NCBI GenBank assembly: GCA_003152835.1
Contig: PMBC01000060.1
Coordinates: 8,333 to 69,770, forward strand
Direction of reading: 5' to 3'
DNA length: 61,438 nt
Source: Bacteroidales bacterium
GTDB lineage: Bacteria; Bacteroidota; Bacteroidia; Bacteroidales; VadinHA17
Each line of letters opens with the position of its first letter. The stretch's first letter is position 1. Under the pieces are notes generated by a model. The model had not been told where the DNA came from, made no database searches, and worked only from the letters and a program-made list of their open reading frames with translations. Below, one piece after another: positions 8,550-17,814 of the stretch. The translations under genes were made by a program, and so were the position numbers.

Positions 8550-9794
8550 ATGAAATACATTAATCAGAAATCAATATTGCTGTTTGCAGCAGCAGTTCTG
8601 CTTATCTGCACAAGGTGTTCCAAAAACCCGGATGAGAATCTTCCCACCGAACCCGTTAAAATAAATCTTGACGCCGTTCAGACTGCACTTGTTGGGTCCG
8701 GGAATTCTTTTGCATTCGATATTTTCAGGAAAGTAATTGAAAATCCTGACAATGCAGGGAATGTGATGATCTCTCCTCTCAGTATTTCCTATGCCCTTTC
8801 AATGACTCTGAACGGAGCAAAAGGAGCTACCCGCGACTCAATGCTCAAAGCTTTAAGGGTCACCGGAATTACACCTGATGAGATCAACAATTCATATAAA
8901 GATCTTACCGATGCATTGTTAACCATTGATAAAAGGGTTTTGATATCTATTGCAAATTCAGTGTGGACTGAAAATGATTTTCCAGTCAAAAAATCCTTTA
9001 TCGATATTCTTACCAGCTATTATGATGCTCAATCGATGCAATTCGATATAGCTGACCAGACTGTTCCGGCTAAAATGAACAGCTGGATCTCGGATAAGAC
9101 GAACGGCCTTATAAAGAATATGGTCGATAAGCTTCAAGACAATACAGTAATGATGCTAATCAATGCTATCTATTTTAAGGGAAAATGGAAATCTGAATTT
9201 GACAAGGACAATACTGTTACCACCTCATTTTATAAACCTGATGGTACTGTCTCTGTTCCAATGATGAAACAAGAATCTGAATATAAAGTCTACGATGGCG
9301 ACGGTTTCGTCCTGGGAGAGTTCCCATATGGACAGGGTAATTTTGTAATGGATATAATACTACCGGATGCGCAGAACGGAACAGATGCAATACTGTCATC
9401 AATCACAGTTGCATCCTTCGCTTCCTGGTTAAATAATCTCTCAGATCACAAGGTGAATCTTTCCCTTCCCAGGTTCAAATATGGTTTTAAGCTCCCACTT
9501 AAGAATGTTCTTACAGATATGGGGATGGGGATCGCCTTCGCCGATGGTGCAGACTTTACAAATATTGCAGATGCTTCTTTGCTTATTAATGAGGCTAAAC
9601 ACCAGACTTTTATTGAAACAAACGAGGAGGGTACCGAAGCTGCTGCCGTAACAATCATTGGCATCGGCACTACTTCTGTCGGACCGGATCCTTTAACTTT
9701 CAATGCCGACCACTCATTCCTTTATATTATTAGGGAAACGACCACCAATACCATTCTTTTCATGGGAAGGGTTACTGATCCGTCAGCCAGTTAA
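8550..9794 (+). CDS. Serpin-family serine protease inhibitor, likely lipoprotein
   Basis: A 414-residue serpin. The N-terminus is a signal peptide ending in ICTRCSK, so lipidation at Cys20 or Cys23 and surface or periplasmic anchoring are likely, although Arg before Cys23 is unusual. The serpin core is recognisable: NVMISPLSISYALSMTLNGAKG, NAIYFKGKWKSEF, and near the C-terminus FNADHSFLYIIRE and ILFMGRVTDP. The reactive-centre loop begins at residue 359 with EEGTEAAAVT, a canonical small-residue inhibitory hinge. Counting 17 residues from the hinge puts Thr375-Ser376 at P1-P1'. The ATG at 8550 was chosen because the signal sequence starts there; an in-frame ATG 54 bases upstream adds an unlikely leader. 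It probably protects the cell from host or competitor proteases. Confidence 0.9.
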   Translation: MKYINQKSILLFAAAVLLICTRCSKNPDENLPTEPVKINLDAVQTALVGSGNSFAFDIFRKVIENPDNAGNVMISPLSISYALSMTLNGAKGATRDSMLKALRVTGITPDEINNSYKDLTDALLTIDKRVLISIANSVWTENDFPVKKSFIDILTSYYDAQSMQFDIADQTVPAKMNSWISDKTNGLIKNMVDKLQDNTVMMLINAIYFKGKWKSEFDKDNTVTTSFYKPDGTVSVPMMKQESEYKVYDGDGFVLGEFPYGQGNFVMDIILPDAQNGTDAILSSITVASFASWLNNLSDHKVNLSLPRFKYGFKLPLKNVLTDMGMGIAFADGADFTNIADASLLINEAKHQTFIETNEEGTEAAAVTIIGIGTTSVGPDPLTFNADHSFLYIIRETTTNTILFMGRVTDPSAS

Positions 9795-9817
9795 TGAACA
9801 TATTATCAATATTACTC

Positions 9818-9843
9818 AAGGGGTTCATAAACCCCTTTTTTTT
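9818..9843 (+). terminator. Rho-independent terminator after the serpin gene
   Basis: An 8-bp perfect stem AAGGGGTT/AACCCCTT with loop CATA (9818-9837), followed on the plus strand by a T tract to 9843. It lies 23 bases past the serpin stop and isolates it from the phosphoesterase gene downstream. Confidence 0.85.
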
Positions 9844-9871
9844 ATACCTTTAAAAGGCTAAAAACGGTGAG

Positions 9872-10792
9872 ATGAAGTTAACCTTAGCTTTAATTTTTGC
9901 AGCCCTGATTTCAATGAATATGCACAATCCCGGAACGACCGACAAGCAGAAACCGTCTGATCAGGGCCGGAAGGTTCTCTTTTCTTTCGGGATTATCGCT
10001 GATGTCCAGTATTGCAACTGTGAACCGGAAGGAACAAGGTATTACCGTTTGTCAACCGGCAAATTAAGGGAAGCCATGAATTCATTTATAACTGATTCCG
10101 TGAATTTCGTTGTGAACCTGGGCGACCTTATTGATCGTGATTATGAATCGTACAAACCGGTAATGGATATACTGGACTCGTCAGGACTGAAAATTTATCA
10201 TCTCACAGGCAACCACGATTATTCTGTTGATTCCAGGAATAAAAAACATCTTCCTCTTCCACAACCATCAAAAGAAGGATATTACTCTTTTGTGATGGAT
10301 CATTTCAGGTTCATTGCTCTGAACGGGAATGAGCTGAGCACCTATGCATCGGTTAATAAATCCCGGATCAAACAAGCTGAAGAATACATTTCCCTCCTCA
10401 GGGATTCAGGAAGTATGAATGCCTTTGACTGGAACGGAGGAGTAAGCAACAGGCAGCTTGAATGGCTTAAGGATCAGCTTGATGATGCTATTGTAAAAAA
10501 TGAGAAGGTATTCATCTTATGCCATTTCCCAATATTCCCGGTAGGTGTTCATAACCTTCTTAATTACAGGGATGTGCTAACAATCCTCGGTAATTATCAT
10601 AATATAATAGCCAGTTTCAGCGGCCATAATCATTCAGGCAGTTATGGCAATTTCAACATGATTCATTTTGTAACTATTAAAGGAATGGTTGAAACAGAAA
10701 ATACCGGCAGCTTCGCCCGTGTTGATGTGTATGGAAATAAAATCTGGATCACAGGTTCGGGAAGGGAAAAAAGCCAGATTCTGGCTTATTGA
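9872..10792 (+). CDS. Exported calcineurin-like phosphoesterase, ADPRM-like
   Basis: A 306-residue metallophosphoesterase with an N-terminal signal sequence. Motifs of the binuclear-metal site are in order: IADVQY (with Gln in place of the usual His of DxH), NLGDLID, LTGNHDYS, CHFPIFP and SGHNHSG. The block FSFGIIADVQY followed by RYYRLSTGKLREAM is the hallmark of the Mn2+-dependent ADP-ribose/CDP-alcohol diphosphatase family, which cleaves ADP-ribose, CDP-choline and similar pyrophosphates. The signal peptide implies periplasmic action, probably nucleotide-sugar or CDP-alcohol scavenging (inference). Its stop abuts the convergent SiaC-like gene. Confidence 0.82.
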   Translation: MKLTLALIFAALISMNMHNPGTTDKQKPSDQGRKVLFSFGIIADVQYCNCEPEGTRYYRLSTGKLREAMNSFITDSVNFVVNLGDLIDRDYESYKPVMDILDSSGLKIYHLTGNHDYSVDSRNKKHLPLPQPSKEGYYSFVMDHFRFIALNGNELSTYASVNKSRIKQAEEYISLLRDSGSMNAFDWNGGVSNRQLEWLKDQLDDAIVKNEKVFILCHFPIFPVGVHNLLNYRDVLTILGNYHNIIASFSGHNHSGSYGNFNMIHFVTIKGMVETENTGSFARVDVYGNKIWITGSGREKSQILAY

Positions 10793-11176
10793 TTATTTGT
10801 CGCCTGTTTTAATGAAATTGAAAGGGACATCAAGGACTGATGCGAAATATTCTCCCCTTTCAAAAATATCTTCATCACCATCTTCATAATACCAGTTGAA
10901 TATGAATTTCTTATTCTTGAGTGAAACGTGCTTAATCATTTCAAGAAGGTGAATGAATACCTTGGCGCTTGCACTGTTAAAATATTCCAGGTTCATATCC
11001 AAACAAGTAACATCAGCAGGAACTTCAATATATTCTTCAATCCACTCCTCTACCGGAGCAAAAAACTCAGCAACGTTCTCATGAATGGAACGTCCCAGAA
11101 TTTTTATCATTCCGTTGGGATTCAGAATAATCTCTGGTGAGTTTTTTGATGGTGAAATCCTCAGTTCCTTCATCAT
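10793..11176 (-). CDS. SiaC-like (DUF1987) regulatory phosphoprotein
   Basis: A 127-residue cytosolic protein of the SiaC/DUF1987 family. The diagnostic segment is LDMNLEYFNSASAKVFIHLLEMI (about residues 68-90), where a conserved Thr/Ser next to the N-S-(A/S)-S motif is the phosphorylation site in characterised members. In Pseudomonas, SiaC is phosphorylated by SiaB, dephosphorylated by SiaA and binds the diguanylate cyclase SiaD. None of those partners is encoded nearby, so here it may serve another kinase pair encoded elsewhere. The end ...FNFIKTGDK abuts the convergent phosphoesterase gene with no spacer. Confidence 0.78.
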   Translation of the reverse strand: MMKELRISPSKNSPEIILNPNGMIKILGRSIHENVAEFFAPVEEWIEEYIEVPADVTCLDMNLEYFNSASAKVFIHLLEMIKHVSLKNKKFIFNWYYEDGDEDIFERGEYFASVLDVPFNFIKTGDK

Positions 11177-11217
11177 GTAAATTTAACAGCGAAAGTAAGT
11201 AAAATAAATTCTAATTT

Positions 11218-11376
11218 TCAATCATTAAAGATAAGTGAAGCATATTCTGCATCCACGCAGATAATCTCCGCATTGTATCCGCTCTTTTTAAGCAAGGCAG
11301 CCGTTATCCCCCCGATAGCACCTGCACCTACGACCATCATAGACAGATCGTTGTTTTTCATTATATTATCGGACAT
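11218..11376 (-). pseudogene. N-terminal remnant of a ketopantoate reductase (PanE/ApbA)-like gene
   Basis: A 52-codon frame starting 5 bases after the tsaD stop and reading the same way. Its product holds a complete first beta-alpha-beta dinucleotide-binding unit, MMVVGAGAIGGITAALLKKSG, the signature start of 2-dehydropantoate 2-reductases, then stops at ...AEYASLIFND. Only about 40 bases remain before the next gene, so the remaining roughly 250 residues of a normal enzyme (about 300 residues) are gone. It is best read as a deletion remnant left behind in the tsaD operon; a short expressed peptide is possible. Confidence 0.6.
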
Positions 11377-11381
11377 TATTG

Positions 11382-12395
11382 TCAGAATCTTGCAAGTGGA
11401 GCAACATCCTGGCCGGTAAATTCCCTCCTAAGATATTTATAATACCCCGAAATTCCAATCATTGCAGCATTATCGGTTGTAAGGCTGATATCGGGTATAT
11501 AAAGATTCCAGCTTCTTTTTTCAGCTTCAGCCGTAACTGATTCTCTCAATCCGGAATTTGCAGAGACTCCACCGGCAATCCCTATCTCGTTAATTCCGGT
11601 CTCCAATGAAGCTTTGACCAGTTTCCCGGCAAGAATGGCAACAATAGTATGCTGCAGAGAAGCGCATAGGTCGGCTTTGTTTTTCTCAATGAAGTCAGGT
11701 TCCTCTTTGATCCTGTCCCGTAAAAAATAGAGAAAACTGGTTTTTAATCCACTGAAACTGAAATCAAGGCCCCTTACCGATGGTTTTACGAAGGCGAAAG
11801 CTTTTTTATTTCCGGATCCTGCAAGTTTATCAATTTCCGGTCCTGCAGGATATGGGAAACCCATAATTTTCCCGCATTTATCGAATGCTTCACCGGCAGC
11901 ATCATCGATAGTATTTCCTATTACTTCCATGCTAAAGTGGTCCTTCATAAGGATGATCCTTGTATGCCCGCCTGACACCAGAAGACACAGAAAGGGAAAA
12001 CCCGGAACCTTCTTTTCAATATCCTCGCGAAGAATAAAATGAACCATGACATGGGCCTGCAGGTGATTTACTTCTATTAATGGAATATCCCTGGTAAGAG
12101 CAAATCCTTTTGCGAAAGAAGTTCCTACGAGAAGTGAACCGAGTAAACCGGGTCCCCGGGTAAAGGCCACTGCATCAACTTCTGAAACACTGACCCCTGC
12201 TCTTTTGAAAGCCTGATCAACAACCGGAACAATATTAACCTGATGAGCTCTGGATGCAAGTTCCGGGACTACCCCTCCATATAGCTTATGAATCTCCTGT
12301 CCTGCAATCAGATTCGACAGAATATACCCATCCCTTATGATTGCAGCTGAGGTATCGTCACACGAAGATTCTATTGCTAAAATTGTAACTGCCAT
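11382..12395 (-). CDS. tsaD: tRNA N6-adenosine threonylcarbamoyltransferase TsaD
   Basis: Catalytic subunit that transfers the threonylcarbamoyl group to A37 of ANN-decoding tRNAs (t6A). It has 337 residues, the usual size, with an ASKHA fold: AIESSCDDTSAA at the N-terminus, the metal-binding histidines in NHLQAHVMVHF, LLVSGGHTRI, DFSFSGLKTS and GGVSANSGLRE. Partner TsaB/E/C genes are not adjacent. It is divergent from tamB, an arrangement that recurs in Bacteroidota, and is followed by the panE-like stub. Confidence 0.96.
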   Translation of the reverse strand: MAVTILAIESSCDDTSAAIIRDGYILSNLIAGQEIHKLYGGVVPELASRAHQVNIVPVVDQAFKRAGVSVSEVDAVAFTRGPGLLGSLLVGTSFAKGFALTRDIPLIEVNHLQAHVMVHFILREDIEKKVPGFPFLCLLVSGGHTRIILMKDHFSMEVIGNTIDDAAGEAFDKCGKIMGFPYPAGPEIDKLAGSGNKKAFAFVKPSVRGLDFSFSGLKTSFLYFLRDRIKEEPDFIEKNKADLCASLQHTIVAILAGKLVKASLETGINEIGIAGGVSANSGLRESVTAEAEKRSWNLYIPDISLTTDNAAMIGISGYYKYLRREFTGQDVAPLARF

Positions 12396-12456
12396 CCCTG
12401 CTTTGATATTCGGTATATTTTAGGTTATTTTGATTAATGATTTTTTACCGCAAATA

Positions 12457-15400
12457 ATGCTCAAAAGTATTAAAAAATCACTTAAGTATTTCATCATAGT
12501 TCTTGGGATCATAATTATATTCCCGACTCTCATTGCCATTACACTGCAGATTCCTCTCGTTCAGACCCTGATGGTGAAAAGGATCACAAGTCATTTTTCG
12601 GAGCAGCTCAAATCCACGATCTCAGTCGGCAAATTTGAATACAGGTTCTTCAACAAGCTCATTTTAAATGATGTATTGATAAAGGATAAGCATGATGATA
12701 CTCTTCTCTATGTTCAGAAACTATCAGCAGGATTAAAACATATAGATCTGAAAACAAAATCACTCACAGTTGGGAAGCTTGATCTGCTCAATCCCGTTTT
12801 AGGTCTCATAACTGATTCAGCAGGCGAAATGAATCTTTCCTGGTATCTTGATATGTTGAGAAATCCGATTGATACAGCCGGTAAGTCAAAAGGGGTAATT
12901 AAAATCAACGAGATCGAGATCAGTAATGCCAGGGTTTCACTGGTAAATAAAAAAGGTATTAAAAGCAAAAATCCCCTCGATTTCAATAACCTCCGGCTTC
13001 AGGCTGTAAACGGCATTATTGAAGACATGATCGTAAAAAATGATACTACTTCATTTAATATCTATAACCTGGGATTCATGGATTCGAGCGGTTTTACGGT
13101 CAAAAGACTGAATAGCGGAGTGATTCTCTCAAAAAACAATTATGCCTTTAATTCCTTATATCTGAACTGCGACAGCAGCATTCTGAACTTTGGCCATGTT
13201 AAAATACACGCAGATTCAGCCGGGTCATTTAAAAATTTCACTGAGGAGGTAAAACTCGATATTCTTCTGGAAAAATCACTTGTTAGCTTTTCAGATCTGA
13301 GGTATTTTGTTGCTTCGACGGGATTGATGAATGAATCATTCTGGCTCTCGGGCAGGTTACTTGGGACCATAGCAGAACTCAGAGGACGTGATATTGAATT
13401 CTCTTATGGCGACCATACAATGCTTAATTGTGATTTTGACCTGTCGGGCCTTCCTAAAATCGAAAACACTTTTATATATGTCGGTGTCAGCAATCTTAAA
13501 ACGAGTGCATCGGATATTGAGAAAATAAAAATTCCCGGGAAAGGATCTGTAAAGCTGCCAGATTACTTTTCCAAGCTTGGAATCATTTCCTTTGACGGAA
13601 ACTTTACAGGATTTACCACGGATTTCGTGACATACGGGAATTTCAGGACAGATGTAGGAACAATCAGAACAGATATTTCTTTAAGGCCTGAGAAATCAAA
13701 AGGATTTAAAATAAAGGGACTGATCTCGCTGAGTAACATAGCGCTTGGTGAACTTTCGGATAAACCTGATCTGCTAGGAAATATCAGCATGAAGGCTGAT
13801 GTTGATGGATACGCTTTTTCATTGCAGAAATATAACGGCAGTCTGACAGGCAGGATTGACAGTATTGAAATAAACAAGTATAAGTACAGGAATATCTCCC
13901 TTAATGGAAATTTCAGTGAAAAGACATGGGACGGCACTGTTAATATTTCGGAAGATAATATCAAAATGGATATCCTTGGCCTCTTTAATTTCAAAGAGAA
14001 GCTTCCTGAATTTGATTTCACACTTAACCTGGCCAAAGCCAATCTTCACAAGCTCAATTTCGATAAGCCTGATACATCATCTTCGCTCTCAATGCTGCTT
14101 ACTGCCAACTTCAAGGGTACAAATATCGATAACCTCGATGGAGAAATAAAGCTGCTTAATTCGAGAATCAGAAAATTCGGCAACACACTCGAGCTATATG
14201 ATTTCTCTATCAGGACATTCGCCGAAAACAACAAGCCTGCAATTGATCTCAGGACCGATTTTGCTGATGCCGACCTGAGGGGTTTCTACAACTTTGCAGG
14301 GTTGGGAATACTTTTCAAGTCTGCCCTCTCATCCCTGATGCCATCCAGGTTCCATAATCCCGTCCGGAAAAACGAGCCTGTAAAAAATAATTTCACCTTT
14401 AGTATCAGTTTTAAAAAGACAGATAAATTATTTAACTTTTTCCGGACAGGCATATTACTTGCCGACAAGAGTTCAGTAAGCGGAGCCATCTTTCCTGACA
14501 GTGTAATAAGTATCAGGGGAGATACAAAAATGCTGAATATCAAAAACTTCGTTTTTAAAGACCTTGTGGTCGACGCAAATCTCGTAAAACCTGACCTGAG
14601 CGCGAAACTGACCAGTTCTTCCCTGAATCTCCTCGGACAATCAGAACTTACAGGATTTGAAGCTGACCTTACCACTCATCCAGACACATTCAATTTCGGA
14701 TTAAGCTGGGATAACCATGACAAGATACTGAACAGAGGGAGCTTTTCGGCAAGTGGTGCATTCAATAAAACAAATGAGATTAATAGTAAACCTGTACTGA
14801 ATATCCGAATTGATTCAACAAGTATTTATAGCATGAATAATCTGTGGAAGATAAGCAAATGCAGTATAAGCGTTGATACAACAGCGGTCAGGTTTGATAA
14901 GTTCTATTTAATCAATAATTCGCACTATTATCTGGTTGATGGAGCAATTTCGGCAGATCCGGCTGATACACTTCTCCTTGAATTCAAGGGTATTGATATT
15001 TCACCGCTCAATTCCATTGTCAGCAGGAATGCTACACCTGACATGGTACCTCTCTCATTCAGAGGTGAACTGAATGGCAGGATCCGGCTGACAAATATTT
15101 ACTCTCTACCGCTCCTGGTAACAAACCTTACAATCAATGATTTTTCAATGCTTCAAAGCGAATATGGAAATATATCCATCATATCAGAATGGAACCGCGT
15201 GAAAAAAGTTGCAGATGTCCATGCTGAGAATAACCTTGGAGGGAAGAAAATGATAAATATCGACGGCTACTACGATCCTGCCGCCAAATACCTGTATCTA
15301 AATGGTCTGGCTGAAAAATTGCCAATTGATGCAATGAACCCCCTCCTCAGGGTATTTGCCTCTGGAATAAACGGAACTGCATCCGGAAAGGTAAACTTAT

Positions 15401-16935
15401 CCGGCGGGCCGGGAAGGTTTGTCCTGAAAGGAGCACTGATGGTTGAAAATGGAGGAATTAAGATTGATTACCTTCAGACAAAATACAAGATAAACGACTC
15501 AATAAGGTTCGAAAAGAATAACATCATTTTTAATAATGTCAGGGCATCCGATGAGAAGGGAAATATTGCTATCCTTAACGGGTTTATTCATCATAAATAC
15601 TTTAAGGAGTTCAGCGCTGACATTAAGTTAAATACAAACGATTGCATGGTGCTTAACACTAAACCAAAGGATAATGACCTGTTCTACGGTACAGCATATG
15701 CTTCCGGCGTTACGACAATTAAGAGCGGACCAGGATCAATTTCATTCGATATCTCAGCAAAAACGGGGAAGAATACAAAATTCTATATCCCTCTTTATTC
15801 AAGTGAGACAGTCTCGGATTACTCGTTTGTCACTTTTATAAATCATGATACTCTTTCAAAAAAGGATGATGACCAGGCAATTCCTGTCAGTGCACCCGTA
15901 AGCAAGACTCTCATGGATCTGAATTTCGACCTTGAAGTCACACCTGATGCTGAAGTCCAGATTATTTTTGACCCGAAGGTAGGTGATGTAATGAAAGGGC
16001 ATGGGTCTGCAAAGAACCTGGCCATCAGCTACGATAAACAGGGGAATTTCAGAATATATGGCGACTATATCATTGATGACGGGGATTATCTCTTCACCCT
16101 AAAGAATTTTTTAAATAAATCATTCAGCGTGGAGAGTGGCGGTAAAATAATTTTCAATGGTGATATTTACGATGCCGGGATTGACATTAAGGCGATCTAC
16201 AAGACAAAAGCTTCGCTTTACGAGATAACAGGTGAGGAAAGATTCAAGGAAAAGATCCCTGTGGAATGCCAGATCAATCTTTCAGGTAAACTTTTCAACC
16301 CGGTTATCAGTCTCGATATATACCTTCCAACTGCCGACGAGTCGACACGAGCATACCTCAGGAATGTGATTACGACAGAGGAGGAGCTGAGCCGTCAGTT
16401 CCTCTACCTGCTCGTAACGAATCATTTTTACTCGGATCTGTTCGCCGGATCATCGGTATTCTCTTCAACAACAGCTACCGGCACATCAGCAATGGCGGTG
16501 ACAACTGCCGAAATGGTTTCCACCCAATTGAGTAATATGCTTTCAAAGATCACCAATGATCTTAATATAGGTTTTGTCTACAGACCAGGGTATAAGGATT
16601 TCAATTCAGACGAAGTTCAGGTAGCACTGTCGACTCAGCTTCTGAACGACAAGGTGTTGATCAATGGCAATTTTGATGTAACAGGAGCGAATAGTAAATC
16701 TACTAATGCAGACCAGTTGATTGGTGACTTTGATATTGAATACAAGCTTACCGACAAAATACGGTTCAAGGTTTTCAACAGGTTCAATGACCCATATACC
16801 GGGAAGCAGGCTCCTTATACCCAGGGATTCGGCTTATTATACAAGCAGGATTTTGAAAAGCTCTCCGATATCTTCAACAAAAAGGTCAAACCGGATGAAA
16901 AAAGGGAGGAGGCCCCTGTGCCAACTATAAAATAA
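12457..16935 (+). CDS. TamB-family (DUF490) inter-membrane lipid transport/assembly protein
   Basis: A very large 1,492-residue AsmA/TamB-type protein. A basic N-terminus and a single membrane helix (about residues 12-34) anchor it in the inner membrane; the rest is a long repetitive beta-rich region predicted to span the periplasm as a hydrophobic groove. The C-terminal DUF490 domain (about 1,100-1,450) includes GDYLFTLKNFLNKSFSVESGGKIIFNGDIYDAGIDI and LSGKLFNPVISLDIYLP, highly typical of the family. TamB-like proteins carry phospholipid to, or assist assembly in, the outer membrane. The ATG at 12457 was chosen over a TTG 27 bases upstream. Confidence 0.9.
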   Translation: MLKSIKKSLKYFIIVLGIIIIFPTLIAITLQIPLVQTLMVKRITSHFSEQLKSTISVGKFEYRFFNKLILNDVLIKDKHDDTLLYVQKLSAGLKHIDLKTKSLTVGKLDLLNPVLGLITDSAGEMNLSWYLDMLRNPIDTAGKSKGVIKINEIEISNARVSLVNKKGIKSKNPLDFNNLRLQAVNGIIEDMIVKNDTTSFNIYNLGFMDSSGFTVKRLNSGVILSKNNYAFNSLYLNCDSSILNFGHVKIHADSAGSFKNFTEEVKLDILLEKSLVSFSDLRYFVASTGLMNESFWLSGRLLGTIAELRGRDIEFSYGDHTMLNCDFDLSGLPKIENTFIYVGVSNLKTSASDIEKIKIPGKGSVKLPDYFSKLGIISFDGNFTGFTTDFVTYGNFRTDVGTIRTDISLRPEKSKGFKIKGLISLSNIALGELSDKPDLLGNISMKADVDGYAFSLQKYNGSLTGRIDSIEINKYKYRNISLNGNFSEKTWDGTVNISEDNIKMDILGLFNFKEKLPEFDFTLNLAKANLHKLNFDKPDTSSSLSMLLTANFKGTNIDNLDGEIKLLNSRIRKFGNTLELYDFSIRTFAENNKPAIDLRTDFADADLRGFYNFAGLGILFKSALSSLMPSRFHNPVRKNEPVKNNFTFSISFKKTDKLFNFFRTGILLADKSSVSGAIFPDSVISIRGDTKMLNIKNFVFKDLVVDANLVKPDLSAKLTSSSLNLLGQSELTGFEADLTTHPDTFNFGLSWDNHDKILNRGSFSASGAFNKTNEINSKPVLNIRIDSTSIYSMNNLWKISKCSISVDTTAVRFDKFYLINNSHYYLVDGAISADPADTLLLEFKGIDISPLNSIVSRNATPDMVPLSFRGELNGRIRLTNIYSLPLLVTNLTINDFSMLQSEYGNISIISEWNRVKKVADVHAENNLGGKKMINIDGYYDPAAKYLYLNGLAEKLPIDAMNPLLRVFASGINGTASGKVNLSGGPGRFVLKGALMVENGGIKIDYLQTKYKINDSIRFEKNNIIFNNVRASDEKGNIAILNGFIHHKYFKEFSADIKLNTNDCMVLNTKPKDNDLFYGTAYASGVTTIKSGPGSISFDISAKTGKNTKFYIPLYSSETVSDYSFVTFINHDTLSKKDDDQAIPVSAPVSKTLMDLNFDLEVTPDAEVQIIFDPKVGDVMKGHGSAKNLAISYDKQGNFRIYGDYIIDDGDYLFTLKNFLNKSFSVESGGKIIFNGDIYDAGIDIKAIYKTKASLYEITGEERFKEKIPVECQINLSGKLFNPVISLDIYLPTADESTRAYLRNVITTEEELSRQFLYLLVTNHFYSDLFAGSSVFSSTTATGTSAMAVTTAEMVSTQLSNMLSKITNDLNIGFVYRPGYKDFNSDEVQVALSTQLLNDKVLINGNFDVTGANSKSTNADQLIGDFDIEYKLTDKIRFKVFNRFNDPYTGKQAPYTQGFGLLYKQDFEKLSDIFNKKVKPDEKREEAPVPTIK

Positions 16936-17126
16936 AGAGCGCTCAGGAGCTTCAAATAAGGTTTGAACCTATCCGGCATTGATATTAGTTAATAAAATTC
17001 CGGGCATTGTTATTAACCGGATATAATAGAATAATGCACAAATACGTTTTTTAATAACTTCGCAAGTGAAAAAATCTGAGGTTTAATATTTAAATAATTA
17101 ATTTACACTGATTTAATAATAAGAAC

Positions 17127-17813
17127 ATGGGGGTTTTGCAATTCATCTTTCAGGCCGGATCAGTTCCCGCAGAAAAAGCAGGAGAAATGACACTCCTTGA
17201 CCTGACCATTAAAGGGGGCTGGGTAATGATACCTATAATAATTCTCGCTTTCGTTGCCACATACATTTTTATTGAGAGATATTATGTGATAAGGAAGGCC
17301 ACCAGGGAGGATCAGAATTTTATGGACAGGATTAAGGACTATATTCATGACGGGAAAATTGAGGCAGCGATTGCGCTCTGCAGGTCAACCGACTCGCCAT
17401 CGGCAAGAATGATTGGAAAAGGAATAAGCAGGCTGGGCAGACCGCTTCAGGATATAGGAACTGTGATTGAGAATGTTGGCAAGCTCGAAATTTCAAAGCT
17501 TGAGAAAGGCTTCCCAACGCTGGCAACTATCGTCGGCGCAGAGCCAATGCTCGGGTTTCTTGGCACAGTGATTGGCATGGTGCAGTCATTCTACAGGATG
17601 TCTCAGGCTGGAAATAATATTGAAGTCTCCCTTCTTTCCGATGGAATTTACACTGCACTTATTACTACAGTAGCAGGACTAATTGTAGCAATTCTGGGGT
17701 ATTTTGCTTATAATACGCTTGTGGTCAAAGTAGAGAAGGTTGTCTTCAATCTTGAAGCCACCAATACGGAATTTATGGATATTTTAAATGAACCAGTAAA
17801 ATCTGCTCATTAA
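17127..17813 (+). CDS. MotA/TolQ/ExbB-family proton channel subunit
   Basis: A 228-residue inner-membrane protein of the ExbB/TolQ family. Hydrophobic segments lie at about 26-48, 130-152 and 175-198, with the conserved pore region AEPMLGFLGTVIGMVQSF and the later GIYTALITTVAGLIVAILGY. With ExbD it converts proton-motive force into work on TonB. It begins a tight operon: the ExbD gene starts 1 base after its stop, and a TonB-like gene follows. Confidence 0.93.
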   Translation: MGVLQFIFQAGSVPAEKAGEMTLLDLTIKGGWVMIPIIILAFVATYIFIERYYVIRKATREDQNFMDRIKDYIHDGKIEAAIALCRSTDSPSARMIGKGISRLGRPLQDIGTVIENVGKLEISKLEKGFPTLATIVGAEPMLGFLGTVIGMVQSFYRMSQAGNNIEVSLLSDGIYTALITTVAGLIVAILGYFAYNTLVVKVEKVVFNLEATNTEFMDILNEPVKSAH

Positions 17814-17814
17814 A

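Noticed and set aside
13563-14042. A 159-codon minus-strand frame inside tamB
   Set aside because: Shadow of a beta-repeat coding region; no promoter or family support.
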